Program-made: the position numbers and the translations under genes
Part shown: one piece after another, positions 1-7,671 of the stretch
How the letters are laid out: each line of letters opens with the position of its first letter
Position numbering within the stretch: position 1 is the first letter of the stretch
Assembly: GCA_900546245.1 (NCBI GenBank)
Contig: URBY01000018.1
Location: forward strand, 1-23,066
Direction of reading: 5' to 3'
Length of the DNA: 23,066 bases
DNA from: an uncultured Mycoplasmatota bacterium
Lineage (GTDB): Bacteria > Bacillota_I > Bacilli_A > RF39 > UBA660
Notes under the pieces: model-generated
Seen by the model: the letters and a program-made list of their open reading frames with translations, nothing else
The model's database searches: none
What the model was told of the DNA's origin: nothing

Positions 1-62
1 GATTCGAACCCTCGACCCTTCGGGTATGAACCGAATGCTCTAGCCAACTGAGCTACATCGCC
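1..62 (-). tRNA. tRNA-Met (CAT, elongator), 3' end cut by window edge
   Basis: Read on the minus strand the 5' acceptor strand is GGCGATG (62 to 56), followed by a D arm with GCTCAGTTGG, an anticodon stem TTCGG/CCGAA and loop TTCATAC, giving anticodon CAT. The T loop TTCGAAT is present and the sequence then runs off position 1, so the 3' acceptor strand and CCA are outside. The body matches the elongator Met type of Bacillota better than the initiator (which starts CGCGGGG) or the lysidine-modified Ile-CAT type. It lies downstream of tRNA-Leu on the same strand and is probably co-transcribed with it. Confidence 0.93.
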
Positions 63-137
63 ATTTCAAATAAGCAATATGATTATATCAAAATTATTTA
101 GTTTTAACAATAGTTTTATTGAAATTTAATACAAAAA

Positions 138-223
138 TGGTGCGAGAAATGGGAATCGAACCCACACGGCCAAAGGCCAAAGGTGTTTGAGACCTTCGCG
201 TCTACCTATTCCGCCACTCTCGC
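138..223 (-). tRNA. tRNA-Leu (CAA)
   Basis: This is an 86-nt class II tRNA. The acceptor GCGAGAG (223 to 217) pairs with TTCTCGC, the discriminator is A and CCA is encoded (140 to 138). The anticodon stem AAGGT/ACCTT encloses loop CTCAAAC, giving anticodon CAA. A long variable arm (GGCC/GGCC pairing) precedes the T arm with TTCGATT, as expected for tRNA-Leu. Confidence 0.96.
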
Positions 224-231
224 ATAAGTCA

Positions 232-259
232 ATTATAACATAAAAAAAAGAGATTTCAA
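232..259 (-). promoter_or_regulatory. promoter of the tRNA-Leu/tRNA-Met unit
   Basis: There is a TTGAAA -35 box (259 to 254), a 16-bp spacer and a perfect TATAAT -10 box (237 to 232), about 9 bp before the tRNA-Leu 5' end. The -35 box lies inside the terminator hairpin of the upstream L,D-transpeptidase gene. Confidence 0.7.
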
Positions 260-270
260 ATAGAAATCTT
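242..270 (-). terminator. intrinsic terminator of the L,D-transpeptidase gene
   Basis: On the minus strand a 7-bp hairpin AGATTTC/GAAATCT with a 5-nt loop (269 to 251) starts right after the stop codon. It is followed by eight T residues (249 to 242). Confidence 0.8.
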
Positions 271-1217
271 TATTTTATATAAACAGGGGTCCCAACTTCA
301 ACAATATCATAAAGTTTAGATATTTCACTTTTTGGCATATTAACACATCCATGACTACCATTATATGTATAAATATTTCCACCAAATCTACTTCTCCATG
401 ATGCATCATGAAGTCCATATGAGTTTCCTTTAAATGCAATCCAATAATTTACAAAGCTTGTATAATCTGCTCCTTTTAAATTAACATTTCTTGATTTATA
501 GAGAACTTTATAATTACCTGTTGGTGTTGGTGATACACCTTTCATACCTGTTACTACATTAGTTTCTAATACTAATTTATTTTTTTCATAATAATATAAC
601 TTTTGACTTGCTATATTTACTTCTATATATGATAACTTATCTTTTTTATCTACTATAACTTCTATACTTTTTTTAGTTTCATTTTTACTTGAATCTTTTA
701 CTGAATAAACAACATTATATTTACCAACTTTATTTACATCAACATTAGATTTTACCTGTACTTTACTTGTTATATCTCCATCCATATTATCTGATGCACT
801 AAATGTAGGCATATTAAATTGTTCATTTAAATATAAATATATTTGATCATCAGAATTGATATTTAATTCTGGACTTACTAAATCTTTAACAATTACACTT
901 CTTTTTAATACTTTCTTTATCATTAAATATTTATATTCTAAAGTATAACTAACTTCATAATTGCCGAGTTCACTAGTATTAACATTAGATTTTACTTTTA
1001 CTTTATTACTTATATTTTTACCATTTAAAACTGCAACAAAACCAGGTTCAACATATTCTTCATTTAATTCTAAATTCATTATACTTTCACCATTTAAATA
1101 AAAGGCTGCATTATTATATATATTTCTTAAACTAAGAAATATTAAAAATAGTAAAATAATAAAAAGGGAAATCACTAATAGTCTAACAATAATTATATTT
1201 TTATTTGAATTTTCCAT
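270..1217 (-). CDS. L,D-transpeptidase (YkuD fold) with two Ig-like domains, membrane-anchored
   Basis: Predicted cell-wall enzyme of 315 residues that would form 3-3 peptidoglycan cross-links or attach proteins, acting outside the membrane. A hydrophobic helix follows the N-terminus (about residues 9-31, rich in I, L and F) with no visible cleavage site, so it looks like a signal anchor. Two DUF5011-type Ig-like repeats follow (about 35-110 and 115-190); each ends with a VKSNV...VG.Y.V.Y pattern. The C-terminal catalytic domain carries GLHDASW and the active-site motif SHGCVN, with the cysteine near residue 291. I chose the ATG at 1217 because AGGTGG lies 5 bases upstream; the GTG nine bases earlier sits in that ribosome-binding site. 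It is a single-gene unit between the gatB and its own terminator. Peptide substrate and partners are not visible. Confidence 0.9.
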   Translation of the reverse strand: MENSNKNIIIVRLLVISLFIILLFLIFLSLRNIYNNAAFYLNGESIMNLELNEEYVEPGFVAVLNGKNISNKVKVKSNVNTSELGNYEVSYTLEYKYLMIKKVLKRSVIVKDLVSPELNINSDDQIYLYLNEQFNMPTFSASDNMDGDITSKVQVKSNVDVNKVGKYNVVYSVKDSSKNETKKSIEVIVDKKDKLSYIEVNIASQKLYYYEKNKLVLETNVVTGMKGVSPTPTGNYKVLYKSRNVNLKGADYTSFVNYWIAFKGNSYGLHDASWRSRFGGNIYTYNGSHGCVNMPKSEISKLYDIVEVGTPVYIK

Positions 1218-1265
1218 GACTACCACCTATTGTCTATGATATCATATTATGGCATAAAACTAAAG

Positions 1266-1298
1266 AAGAAAAATGAACTTTTAAACAAAATTCATTTT
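1266..1298 (-). terminator. intrinsic terminator of the aspS-gatCAB operon
   Basis: Just after the gatB stop the minus strand forms AAAATGAA/TTCATTTT, extended by TTTT/AAAA after a single bulged C (1298 to 1270). A T-rich tail (to 1266) follows. Confidence 0.75.
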
Positions 1299-1302
1299 AA
1301 AA

Positions 1303-2769
1303 TTATTTAACTAATTCTTCTAATTTTTTAGCAAGCATTTCTCTGCTCATAGCTGGATTTGCTTTACCTCTAGTTTTCTTCATTACTTGTCCTACAAAGA
1401 AGTCTAATATTCTAGGATTTTCTGGATCATAAGTTTTTGCTTGATCTAAATTTTCTTTAATAACTTCATCAATAACACTTTCAATTTCTGATGAATCTGT
1501 TATTTGCATCATACCTTCATCTTTAACTACTTGTTTAGGTGATTTTTTATCTTCTAAACATTTATAGAATACATCTTTACCTTGTTTACTAGATATTGTT
1601 TTTGATTCTATTAAATCAATTAATTCTTTTAAATCTTCTTCTGTCATAGAAAAATCTTTAATTGATATTTCATTCGTATTTAAATATGAAAGTATCATAC
1701 CATTTATCCAGTTTGCTGCTTGTTTTACATCACAACCAATTTCTACTGCTTTTTCAAAATAATCACTAATTGGTCTTTCTTTAACTAATATATTTGAATC
1801 ATATTCACTAAGACCATATTCATTCATATATTTTTTCTTTCTGTCATAAGCAAGCATTGGAATACTTTTTCTTATTTCATCAAGCCATTCTTTACTTAAT
1901 TTAAATTTTGGAATATTTGGTTCAACAAAATACTTATAATCAACAGCATCAACTTTACTTCTCATTGAAATTGTTGTACCTGATTCTTCATCCCATCTTC
2001 TTGTTTCTTGAACAACTTTATCATATTCTCCATTATCTTTTAAATGGCTTTGTCTTTTGATTTCATAATTAATTGCATCTCTTACTCCACCAAATGAGTT
2101 AACATTTTTAATTTCTACTTTTGTTCCCCAATTATTAGGATCATTTTCATCTTTATCAGGATCCATAATAGATACGTTTACATCACATCTAAGTTGTCCT
2201 TTTTTACTATCTGCTTCAGATATATCTAAGTATTGATAAACACTTCTCATATGTTCTAGAAAAGCAACTGCTTCATCTGATGAATGAAAATCTGGTTCTG
2301 TTACAAGTTCAAGAAGTGGTACACCTGCTCTATTATAATCTATTGTAGTTGTATCAAATAAGTGTTCTGAAGATGCAGCATCTTCTTCTAAGTGTAAATT
2401 ATTTACTCTAACACTTTTTTCTTCACCATTACATTCATATTCTACATGTCCATAAATACCTACTGGAATTGGTTTTGTTTCTTGTGTTAATTGAAATCCT
2501 TTTGGTAAATCTGGATAATAGTAATTTTTTCTTTCAAAATACATGTATTCAGGTTGTGAACAATTAAGTACCATACTTGTCATTAAAGCCATTCTTACAG
2601 CTTCTTTATTTACAACTGGAAGAATTCCAGGAAAAGCCATATCTACTGGTCTTATATTAGAGTTAGGTATTTGTGAGTAATCATTTTTTGCACTTGAAAA
2701 TACTTTTGTATTTGTTTCACTTATTTCACAGTGCATCTCTAAACCTATTTTTGCTAAATACTTACTCAT
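1303..2769 (-). CDS. gatB: Asp-tRNA(Asn)/Glu-tRNA(Gln) amidotransferase subunit B
   Basis: GatB is the tRNA-binding kinase subunit of the GatCAB transamidosome. It phosphorylates the carboxylate of mischarged Asp-tRNA(Asn) or Glu-tRNA(Gln) before amidation. The 488-residue length is close to the usual (about 475). Seen: the N-terminal GLEMHCEI (usually GLEVHVEL), FERKNYYYPDLPKGFQ, the family hallmark LHLEEDA, the RCDVNVS strand, TKVEIKNVNS and the C-terminal YqeY-like tail ending in GKANPAMS. The ATG at 2769 is preferred: the in-frame GTG nine bases upstream is part of the AGGAGGTG ribosome-binding site. The start overlaps the gatA stop by 8 bases, which suggests translational coupling. Last gene of the operon. 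Confidence 0.97.
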   Translation of the reverse strand: MSKYLAKIGLEMHCEISETNTKVFSSAKNDYSQIPNSNIRPVDMAFPGILPVVNKEAVRMALMTSMVLNCSQPEYMYFERKNYYYPDLPKGFQLTQETKPIPVGIYGHVEYECNGEEKSVRVNNLHLEEDAASSEHLFDTTTIDYNRAGVPLLELVTEPDFHSSDEAVAFLEHMRSVYQYLDISEADSKKGQLRCDVNVSIMDPDKDENDPNNWGTKVEIKNVNSFGGVRDAINYEIKRQSHLKDNGEYDKVVQETRRWDEESGTTISMRSKVDAVDYKYFVEPNIPKFKLSKEWLDEIRKSIPMLAYDRKKKYMNEYGLSEYDSNILVKERPISDYFEKAVEIGCDVKQAANWINGMILSYLNTNEISIKDFSMTEEDLKELIDLIESKTISSKQGKDVFYKCLEDKKSPKQVVKDEGMMQITDSSEIESVIDEVIKENLDQAKTYDPENPRILDFFVGQVMKKTRGKANPAMSREMLAKKLEELVK

Positions 2770-4225
2770 TCTTTTCACCTCCTGCGATTTGTCCTTTATA
2801 AGGCATTGCGCTTTCTAAAGCATATGCAATATTTAAAACATTAGCGTCATCATAACAATTACCTGTAATATTTACACCTACTGGCATATTACTTACAAAT
2901 CCATTTGGTATTGTTATAGATGGAAATCCACCAAAATTACCTATTTGAAGGTGTTCTTCTAATATTTCTGTATCTTTAGTTAAGATATCTTTTGAACCAT
3001 CTAAATGTTTTGCTGGACCTGATCCAACTGGAAGGATTACAGCATCATAATCTTTAAATAATTTCTTCCATTCATCTACAACAAGTCTTCTTACTCTTTG
3101 TGCATTTCTAAAATATCTTTCTTGATTTTGTGATTGAAGTACATATGAACCAATTACAAATCTTCTTTTTATAAGTGGCGAAAAACCTTGTGTACGATAA
3201 TTTTTTACCATTTCTATCCAGTTTTTACCTTCTGCTCTAGGTCCAAATATTATACCTGTTAAGTTAGACATATTACTTGTTGCTTCAGCACATGATATAA
3301 CAACATATACTGCTGGTACAGCACTTAATAATGTTTTATCTACTGATACTTCATCTACTTCAAAACCTAGTTCTTTTGCTTTTTCAATTGTCTTCATGAA
3401 ATTACTTAAATGTTCTTTTAACTCTTCTGGAGCATTTGGATAATTATTTATATCACATATTTCTTTTACATAACATAATTTTTTACCCTTTACGTTACCA
3501 GTTATAGATTCTCTTAAATGAATATCACTTGAATCCCAACTAGTCATATCATTTTTATCTATACCTTTCATTTCATCAACTACTATTGCAGCATCTTTTA
3601 CGCATCTTGTAAGTACTCCAAGGTGATCTAAAGATGATGCGAATGGGAATAATCCATATCTACTAATCATTCCATATGTTGGTTTATATCCTACTATACC
3701 ACAGTAAGCTGCTGGTTTTCTTATTGAATCTCCTGTATCTGATCCTGTTGCATATGGATAAACACCTGCGGCTACTGCTGCTGCAGATCCAGATGAAGAT
3801 CCTGCACACATTCTTGTTTTATCCCATGGATTAGTTACTACACCAGTATGACATGTTGTTCCTGTTCCACCCATACCAAATTCATCCATGGCTGTTTTAT
3901 TTATAAGTACAGCTCCTGCATTATTTAACTTTTCTACAGCAGTTGCATTAAAAAATGGTACATAATCTTTAAGTGTATTAGATGATCCAGTTGATAATAT
4001 TCCTTTTGTAGAGTAGTTATCTTTAAGACCATATGGAATACCACTTAATAAATTATCAGTTACTTCTTTTTCTTCAATATTATCTAATATTGTTACAAAT
4101 GCATTATTTTCTTCTTCAACCTTTTTAGATAATTCTAATGATTCATCTATTAATTCTCTTTCTGTTACTTTACCTTCTTTTAAAAGTTCATGTAATTCTT
4201 CAATACTCTTATTCATATATTTCAT
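2762..4225 (-). CDS. gatA: Asp-tRNA(Asn)/Glu-tRNA(Gln) amidotransferase subunit A (amidase)
   Basis: GatA releases ammonia from glutamine or asparagine and channels it to GatB. It belongs to the amidase signature family and has the usual length (487 residues). The Lys-Ser-Ser triad is visible: Lys68 in GIPYGLKDN, Ser143 in AGSSSGSAAAVAAG and Ser167 in GSDTGDSIRKP; the 24-residue spacing of the two serines is normal. Two glycine positions in these motifs differ from the common forms (AGSSSGS for GGSSGGS, TGDSIR for TGGSIR), without touching the triad. Translation starts one base after the gatC stop (TAA-A-ATG), with GGTGG lying inside the end of gatC as ribosome-binding site. A later ATG (residue 4) is a less well-spaced alternative. 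Confidence 0.97.
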   Translation of the reverse strand: MKYMNKSIEELHELLKEGKVTERELIDESLELSKKVEEENNAFVTILDNIEEKEVTDNLLSGIPYGLKDNYSTKGILSTGSSNTLKDYVPFFNATAVEKLNNAGAVLINKTAMDEFGMGGTGTTCHTGVVTNPWDKTRMCAGSSSGSAAAVAAGVYPYATGSDTGDSIRKPAAYCGIVGYKPTYGMISRYGLFPFASSLDHLGVLTRCVKDAAIVVDEMKGIDKNDMTSWDSSDIHLRESITGNVKGKKLCYVKEICDINNYPNAPEELKEHLSNFMKTIEKAKELGFEVDEVSVDKTLLSAVPAVYVVISCAEATSNMSNLTGIIFGPRAEGKNWIEMVKNYRTQGFSPLIKRRFVIGSYVLQSQNQERYFRNAQRVRRLVVDEWKKLFKDYDAVILPVGSGPAKHLDGSKDILTKDTEILEEHLQIGNFGGFPSITIPNGFVSNMPVGVNITGNCYDDANVLNIAYALESAMPYKGQIAGGEKNE

Positions 4226-4226
4226 T

Positions 4227-4526
4227 TTATTCCACCACCTTTGGAACCTCTACTTCTCTACCATTATGCATATCACAATTTGATAGTAAGTCATCTATTG
4301 GTACTGATTCTTCAGCTACATCTTCTCTAAGTTCATAAACGAAATCATCTAAAGTATGTGTCATTGGTTCTACATTTTCAATACCTTCTATTTCATTTAT
4401 TGTATTTATTGTTTCATCTATTATCTCAAATTCATCTAATACCATTTGGTTTTCTTCGCTCGTTAAACCAATTAGTAATTTATCTGCATAGTCATCTACC
4501 ATTTCTTTTGTAAATTTTGTACTCAT
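4227..4526 (-). CDS. gatC: Asp-tRNA(Asn)/Glu-tRNA(Gln) amidotransferase subunit C
   Basis: GatC is the small subunit that wraps around GatA and holds it to GatB. The 99-residue product shows the family pattern: an N-terminal helix (FTKEMVDDYADKLLIGLTSEE), a second helix, then a PMTHTLDDFVYELREDV segment matching the usual P..H...n.lReD motif, and a C-terminal stretch (ESVPIDDLLSN) like the normal ...LLsnAP. It starts with ATG behind AAGGAGG at 6 bases. It sits directly before gatA, the canonical gatC-gatA-gatB order. Identification rests on the motif and the context; GatC proteins are poorly conserved in general. Confidence 0.92.
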   Translation of the reverse strand: MSTKFTKEMVDDYADKLLIGLTSEENQMVLDEFEIIDETINTINEIEGIENVEPMTHTLDDFVYELREDVAEESVPIDDLLSNCDMHNGREVEVPKVVE

Positions 4527-4547
4527 GCTAATCCTCCTTCTTTAACA

Positions 4548-5138
4548 CTATTTTGTAAATTTCAAAGCCTTGTTTCTTTTTTTAACAACAATTAAAATTT
4601 CTTCACTATCCATATTAATTATTTCTTCTTCATTCATGTTTAAATAATCAGCAAGTAATCTTTTTGAATATATATCAACATTCTTTACAGCACTTGCTAT
4701 ATCAAATTGTGGAGTTGAAAGAACAGTTTCATAATTGAATTCAAGAGAAATATTTTTATCACCACTTAGATATTTTTTAAACTTTTCTTCAATTTCCTCA
4801 TCTTGGAAAGTTACTGTCAAATTCCCTATATATTCACCATTAAAATATCTTTGAAGTATTTTTATAATTTCTTCATCCTGTAAACTCATTGAATCAATTT
4901 TATTTATATCGTTATCATTTATATCCTTATTGCCACTTTTCAATGTTGATTTCCATGCTAATAACTTAATTAAACGATTAATATAATAACTTATTTTTAA
5001 ATGGTTACTTATCCTAGTTAATCTAGATTTTTTTCTATTCTGTATTTCATCTACTATTTTTTGATATTCCATTTTTGATGCTTTATCAATATATTCATCT
5101 GTATAACCTTCGCTTAATAACTCTTCTCTTATTGTCAT
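4548..5138 (-). CDS. unknown protein encoded between aspS and gatC
   Basis: I do not recognise this 196-residue protein. It is hydrophilic, mostly predicted helical, without signal peptide or obvious membrane segment. The N-terminal 40 residues (EELLSEGYTDEYIDKASKMEYQ) look like a helical repeat. The middle is basic (RKKSRLTRISNH) with a short YYINRLIKLLAW amphipathic stretch; the C-terminal half is acidic and ends with a basic tail (KKRNKALKFTK). ATG follows the aspS stop after one base, with GAGG from the end of aspS as ribosome-binding site, and gatC starts 21 bases after its stop. It is therefore firmly inside the transamidation operon. A role with AspRS, GatCAB or tRNA is inference from position only. 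Confidence 0.8.
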   Translation of the reverse strand: MTIREELLSEGYTDEYIDKASKMEYQKIVDEIQNRKKSRLTRISNHLKISYYINRLIKLLAWKSTLKSGNKDINDNDINKIDSMSLQDEEIIKILQRYFNGEYIGNLTVTFQDEEIEEKFKKYLSGDKNISLEFNYETVLSTPQFDIASAVKNVDIYSKRLLADYLNMNEEEIINMDSEEILIVVKKRNKALKFTK

Positions 5139-5139
5139 A

Positions 5140-6894
5140 TTAATCCTCTATATCGATTTTTATTCCTAATTCCTCTAATTGTTCATCATCAAGTACGCTT
5201 GGTGAACCCATCATATTATCTGCACCTGATGCACTTGCTGGGAATGCTTGAACTTCTCTAAGGTTAGGTTCATCATTTATAAGCATTAATATTCTATCTA
5301 TTCCAGGAGCCATACCTCCATGAGGTGGTACACCATATTTAAATGCTGTAAATAAACTATTAAATCTCTTTTCAACATCTTCTTTTGTATATCCTACTAC
5401 TTCAAATCCTTTTACTAATGAATCTAAATCAGTATTTCTAATTGCTCCTGATGCCATTTCATTACCATTACATACAAAGTCATATTGGTAAGCAAGTATA
5501 TCATCAATATTTTCTTTCTCATATTCTTTTATACCATTATGTGGAAGTGAGAATGGATTATGACAGAATTCATATTTTTTAGTTTTGTCATCATATTCAA
5601 ACATAGGGAAATCATTAACAATGCATAATTCTAATTTATTAGGATCAATTAATTCTAATTTTCTTCCTAGTTCATCACGAATAAGTCCAGCAAATTTTCT
5701 TGCTACATTAAGTTTCTTATTTGCAATAAAGAACATTACGCTGTTTTCTTTCATATTAAATTCTTTTATTAAGTTTTCTCTTTCTTCTTCACTTAAGAAT
5801 TTATCAATAGGTCCTTTTAGGCTTCCATCACTCATAAGTGTGATATATCCAATACCAGGCATTCCTATACTACTAGCATAATCAACTATTTCATTAAACC
5901 AACTATTTGGTTTTGTTCCTATATCATCTACTACTATTACCTTAATAATACTTCCTTTAAATGGTCCAAAACTAGTATGTTCTAATACTTTACTAGCATC
6001 TTTTATTATAAGTGGATTTCTAAGATCTGGTTTGTCTGATCCATATGAATCCATTGCTTCTTTGTAAGCTATTCTTCTAAATGGACGAGGTGATACTTCT
6101 TTATTAGAAAATTTAGAAAATACATCATAGAATATTTCTTCACCAACTTCTAAAACGTCATCTTCTGTTACATAACTCATTTCCATATCTAATTGATAAA
6201 ATTCTAGTGTTCTATCTTTTCTACTATCTTCATCTCTAAAACAAGGTGCTACTTGGAAATATTTATCTACTCCACCAACCATTAATAATTCTTTATATAT
6301 TTGTGGTGCTTGTGGTAACGCATAAAATTTACCTTTAAACTTTCTAGATGGTACTACAAAGTCTCTTGCACCTTCTGGTGATGATACAGTAAGTATTGGT
6401 GTTTGTACTTCTGTAAAACCTAAATCATACATTTTATTTCTTAAATAATGAAGTACATCACTTCTAAGTTTAATATTATTTGATATTTTTTTACTTCTCA
6501 TATCAAGATAACGATATTTAAGTCTAACTTCTTCATTTACTTCCTGCATTCCATCTATTTCAAATGGTAATGTATGTGCTTTTGGTGATAATACTTCTAA
6601 ACTTTCACATTTTATTTCTATTTCACCTGTTAATAGTTTTGTATTAACTGTTTCTTCATCTCTTCTTATTACTTCACCAGTTACTTTTATAACAGTTTCT
6701 TTGCTTACTCCTTCTAACATACTTTCATCATGTACTACAACTTGTGTAATTCCAGCATGATCTCTTAAATCTAAGAACATTACTCCACCATGGTCTCTTA
6801 TTGTTTGTACAAAACCAGATAAAACTACATTTTTACCTAAGTCATTAATTGTAAGTTCACCACAAGTGTTAGTTCTATACTTATTTACTTTCAT
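5140..6894 (-). CDS. aspS: aspartyl-tRNA synthetase, probably non-discriminating
   Basis: Class IIb synthetase of the bacterial type, charging tRNA-Asp and probably tRNA-Asn with aspartate. Seen in order: N-terminal OB-fold anticodon domain (RDHGGVMFLDLRDHAG), motif 2 (FRDEDSRKDRTLEF), the bacterial GAD insertion (about residues 290-400) and motif 3 (PHGGMAPGIDRIL). The histidine in RDHGG is where E. coli's discriminating enzyme has leucine and where characterised non-discriminating bacterial AspRS (for example Pseudomonas) has histidine; this supports relaxed specificity but does not prove it. The reading frame is open 5' into the T-box terminator. AGGAGG at 6909-6904 sits 9 bases before the ATG at 6894 and only 3 before the one at 6900, so I chose 6894 (584 residues). 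First gene of the operon with gatCAB. Confidence 0.96.
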   Translation of the reverse strand: MKVNKYRTNTCGELTINDLGKNVVLSGFVQTIRDHGGVMFLDLRDHAGITQVVVHDESMLEGVSKETVIKVTGEVIRRDEETVNTKLLTGEIEIKCESLEVLSPKAHTLPFEIDGMQEVNEEVRLKYRYLDMRSKKISNNIKLRSDVLHYLRNKMYDLGFTEVQTPILTVSSPEGARDFVVPSRKFKGKFYALPQAPQIYKELLMVGGVDKYFQVAPCFRDEDSRKDRTLEFYQLDMEMSYVTEDDVLEVGEEIFYDVFSKFSNKEVSPRPFRRIAYKEAMDSYGSDKPDLRNPLIIKDASKVLEHTSFGPFKGSIIKVIVVDDIGTKPNSWFNEIVDYASSIGMPGIGYITLMSDGSLKGPIDKFLSEEERENLIKEFNMKENSVMFFIANKKLNVARKFAGLIRDELGRKLELIDPNKLELCIVNDFPMFEYDDKTKKYEFCHNPFSLPHNGIKEYEKENIDDILAYQYDFVCNGNEMASGAIRNTDLDSLVKGFEVVGYTKEDVEKRFNSLFTAFKYGVPPHGGMAPGIDRILMLINDEPNLREVQAFPASASGADNMMGSPSVLDDEQLEELGIKIDIED

Positions 6895-6916
6895 TTTCAT
6901 TCTCCTCCTATAAAAT

Positions 6917-7163
6917 AAAAAAACAGTTATCATCCCTAAAAATCAAAGGGACGAATAACTGTTATATCCGTGGTACCACCCAGTTTATCATATTTCTATG
7001 ATCACTCATTAAAGAATAACGCATCTTTTTCCTCGCGCTTTTTCCTACTATTATTTCAGAAAAAGAACTCCGAAGTGTTCTTTCATATTAATATCAGTAT
7101 CCATTCTCACCATCTAGGATTCTCTTTTAAAGCATCTTAATATTACTTTTCTTCATCAACGTT
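6917..7163 (-). promoter_or_regulatory. T-box riboswitch of the aspS-gatCAB operon; specifier region GAAC (Glu/Asn)
   Basis: The leader has the full T-box anatomy on the minus strand. Stem I starts GATGAAGAAAAGTA (about 7160), has the AGAGA and GGTGAGAA distal elements, and ends at CTTCGGAG. The T-box core is GGGTGGTACCACGG (6979 to 6966), and a long terminator stem AGTTAT...ATAACT is followed by seven T residues (6923 to 6917). In the specifier loop, after GAA-AG, comes AAC (7079 to 7077), placed 5 nt before GGAG exactly as CTT is placed in the leuS T-box of this window. One base upstream the overlapping triplet is GAA (7080 to 7078). So it reads Asn and possibly Glu, not Asp. The variable T-box base is U (TGGU), able to pair with discriminator A or wobble with G. 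Confidence 0.9.
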
Positions 7164-7180
7164 TTTTTGTTTGCAAATAT

Positions 7181-7209
7181 ATATTATCATAAGTAAAAAT
7201 CATTGTCAA
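7181..7209 (-). promoter_or_regulatory. promoter of the aspS-gatCAB operon
   Basis: TTGACA (7209 to 7204), a 17-bp spacer and TAATAT (7186 to 7181) lie about 20 bp before Stem I of the T-box. This is a near-consensus sigma-A-type promoter. Confidence 0.8.
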
Positions 7210-7264
7210 TCATATATAGTATATGTATTTACATTAATTTTTATTATTTTTTTGTAAGTAATTA

Positions 7265-7438
7265 TTAATTATAAAAATAACTTGTCTTTCCCTTGTGTTT
7301 TTCTAATTCTACAGGATTATTTTTAAAAGCATCTGTACACGTTCTTATAATCTTTTTATCTTTTGCTTTCTTAACTATATTTTTTACATCATCTAAAATA
7401 GAATCAGATATAATTAAGTTATTTTCTTTATTTTTCAT
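7265..7438 (-). CDS. small unknown protein (57 residues)
   Basis: A short open frame, ATG at 7438 to TAA at 7265, has an excellent AGGAGG ribosome-binding site 4 bases before the start. The product is a soluble, lysine-rich helical-looking peptide (SDSILDDVKNIVKKAKDKK, then RTCTDAFKNNPVELEKH) ending in YFYN. I know no family for it. It lies between tRNA-Asn and the aspS operon on the same strand. The aspS promoter starts 55 bases after its stop, and I see no clear terminator of its own. The strong ribosome-binding site and amino-acid composition argue for a real gene; function is unknown. Confidence 0.6.
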   Translation of the reverse strand: MKNKENNLIISDSILDDVKNIVKKAKDKKIIRTCTDAFKNNPVELEKHKGKTSYFYN

Positions 7439-7630
7439 AAAACCTCCTAAAACTTTTGATAATATAACATAATTTATTATAACCAGATGGTTTATCTTTT
7501 AAGTGCTAATTTTTTTGTATCCCCTTATTTATACCAAGAATAATTATTTAAATTAATTTCATCGCTATTTAAATCTAATCTTGATACTATATCATTAATT
7601 TTATTTTCAAGTAACATTATATAATAATAT

Positions 7631-7661
7631 AAAAGAAAAAACAATCTATAAAGATTGTTTT
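7631..7661 (-). terminator. terminator downstream of tRNA-Asn
   Basis: On the minus strand AACAATCT/AGATTGTT forms an 8-bp stem with a 4-nt loop (7659 to 7640), followed by TTTTTTCTTTT. It starts 12 bases after the tRNA-Asn CCA end. Confidence 0.8.
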
Positions 7662-7671
7662 AATTATCAAA

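Noticed and set aside
1..62. tRNA-Ile with lysidine-modified CAT anticodon
   Set aside because: The acceptor GGCGATG and the CGGTTCATACCCG anticodon arm follow elongator tRNA-Met; the Ile-CAT type has a different acceptor and CTCATAA loop.
5585..5881. Plus-strand open frames opposite aspS, gatA, leuS, MATE, TPR, MBL, SDR and the surface gene (for example 4138-4338, 9425-9691, 10532-10879)
   Set aside because: All are opposite strongly supported minus-strand genes, lack ribosome-binding sites and have low-complexity translations rich in I, L, S, H or Y.
7077..7096. GAT (Asp) near 7095 as specifier of the aspS T-box
   Set aside because: The GAT triplets in this arm lie in the segment that pairs with the 5' arm of Stem I and are at the wrong distance from GGAG compared with the leuS T-box; AAC/GAA fits.
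7525..7617. A 30-codon minus-strand frame (ATG at 7617) between tRNA-Asn and the 57-residue gene
   Set aside because: It has no ribosome-binding site, is very short and starts right behind an AT-rich promoter-like stretch. It could be a leaderless peptide or remnant, but nothing supports it.
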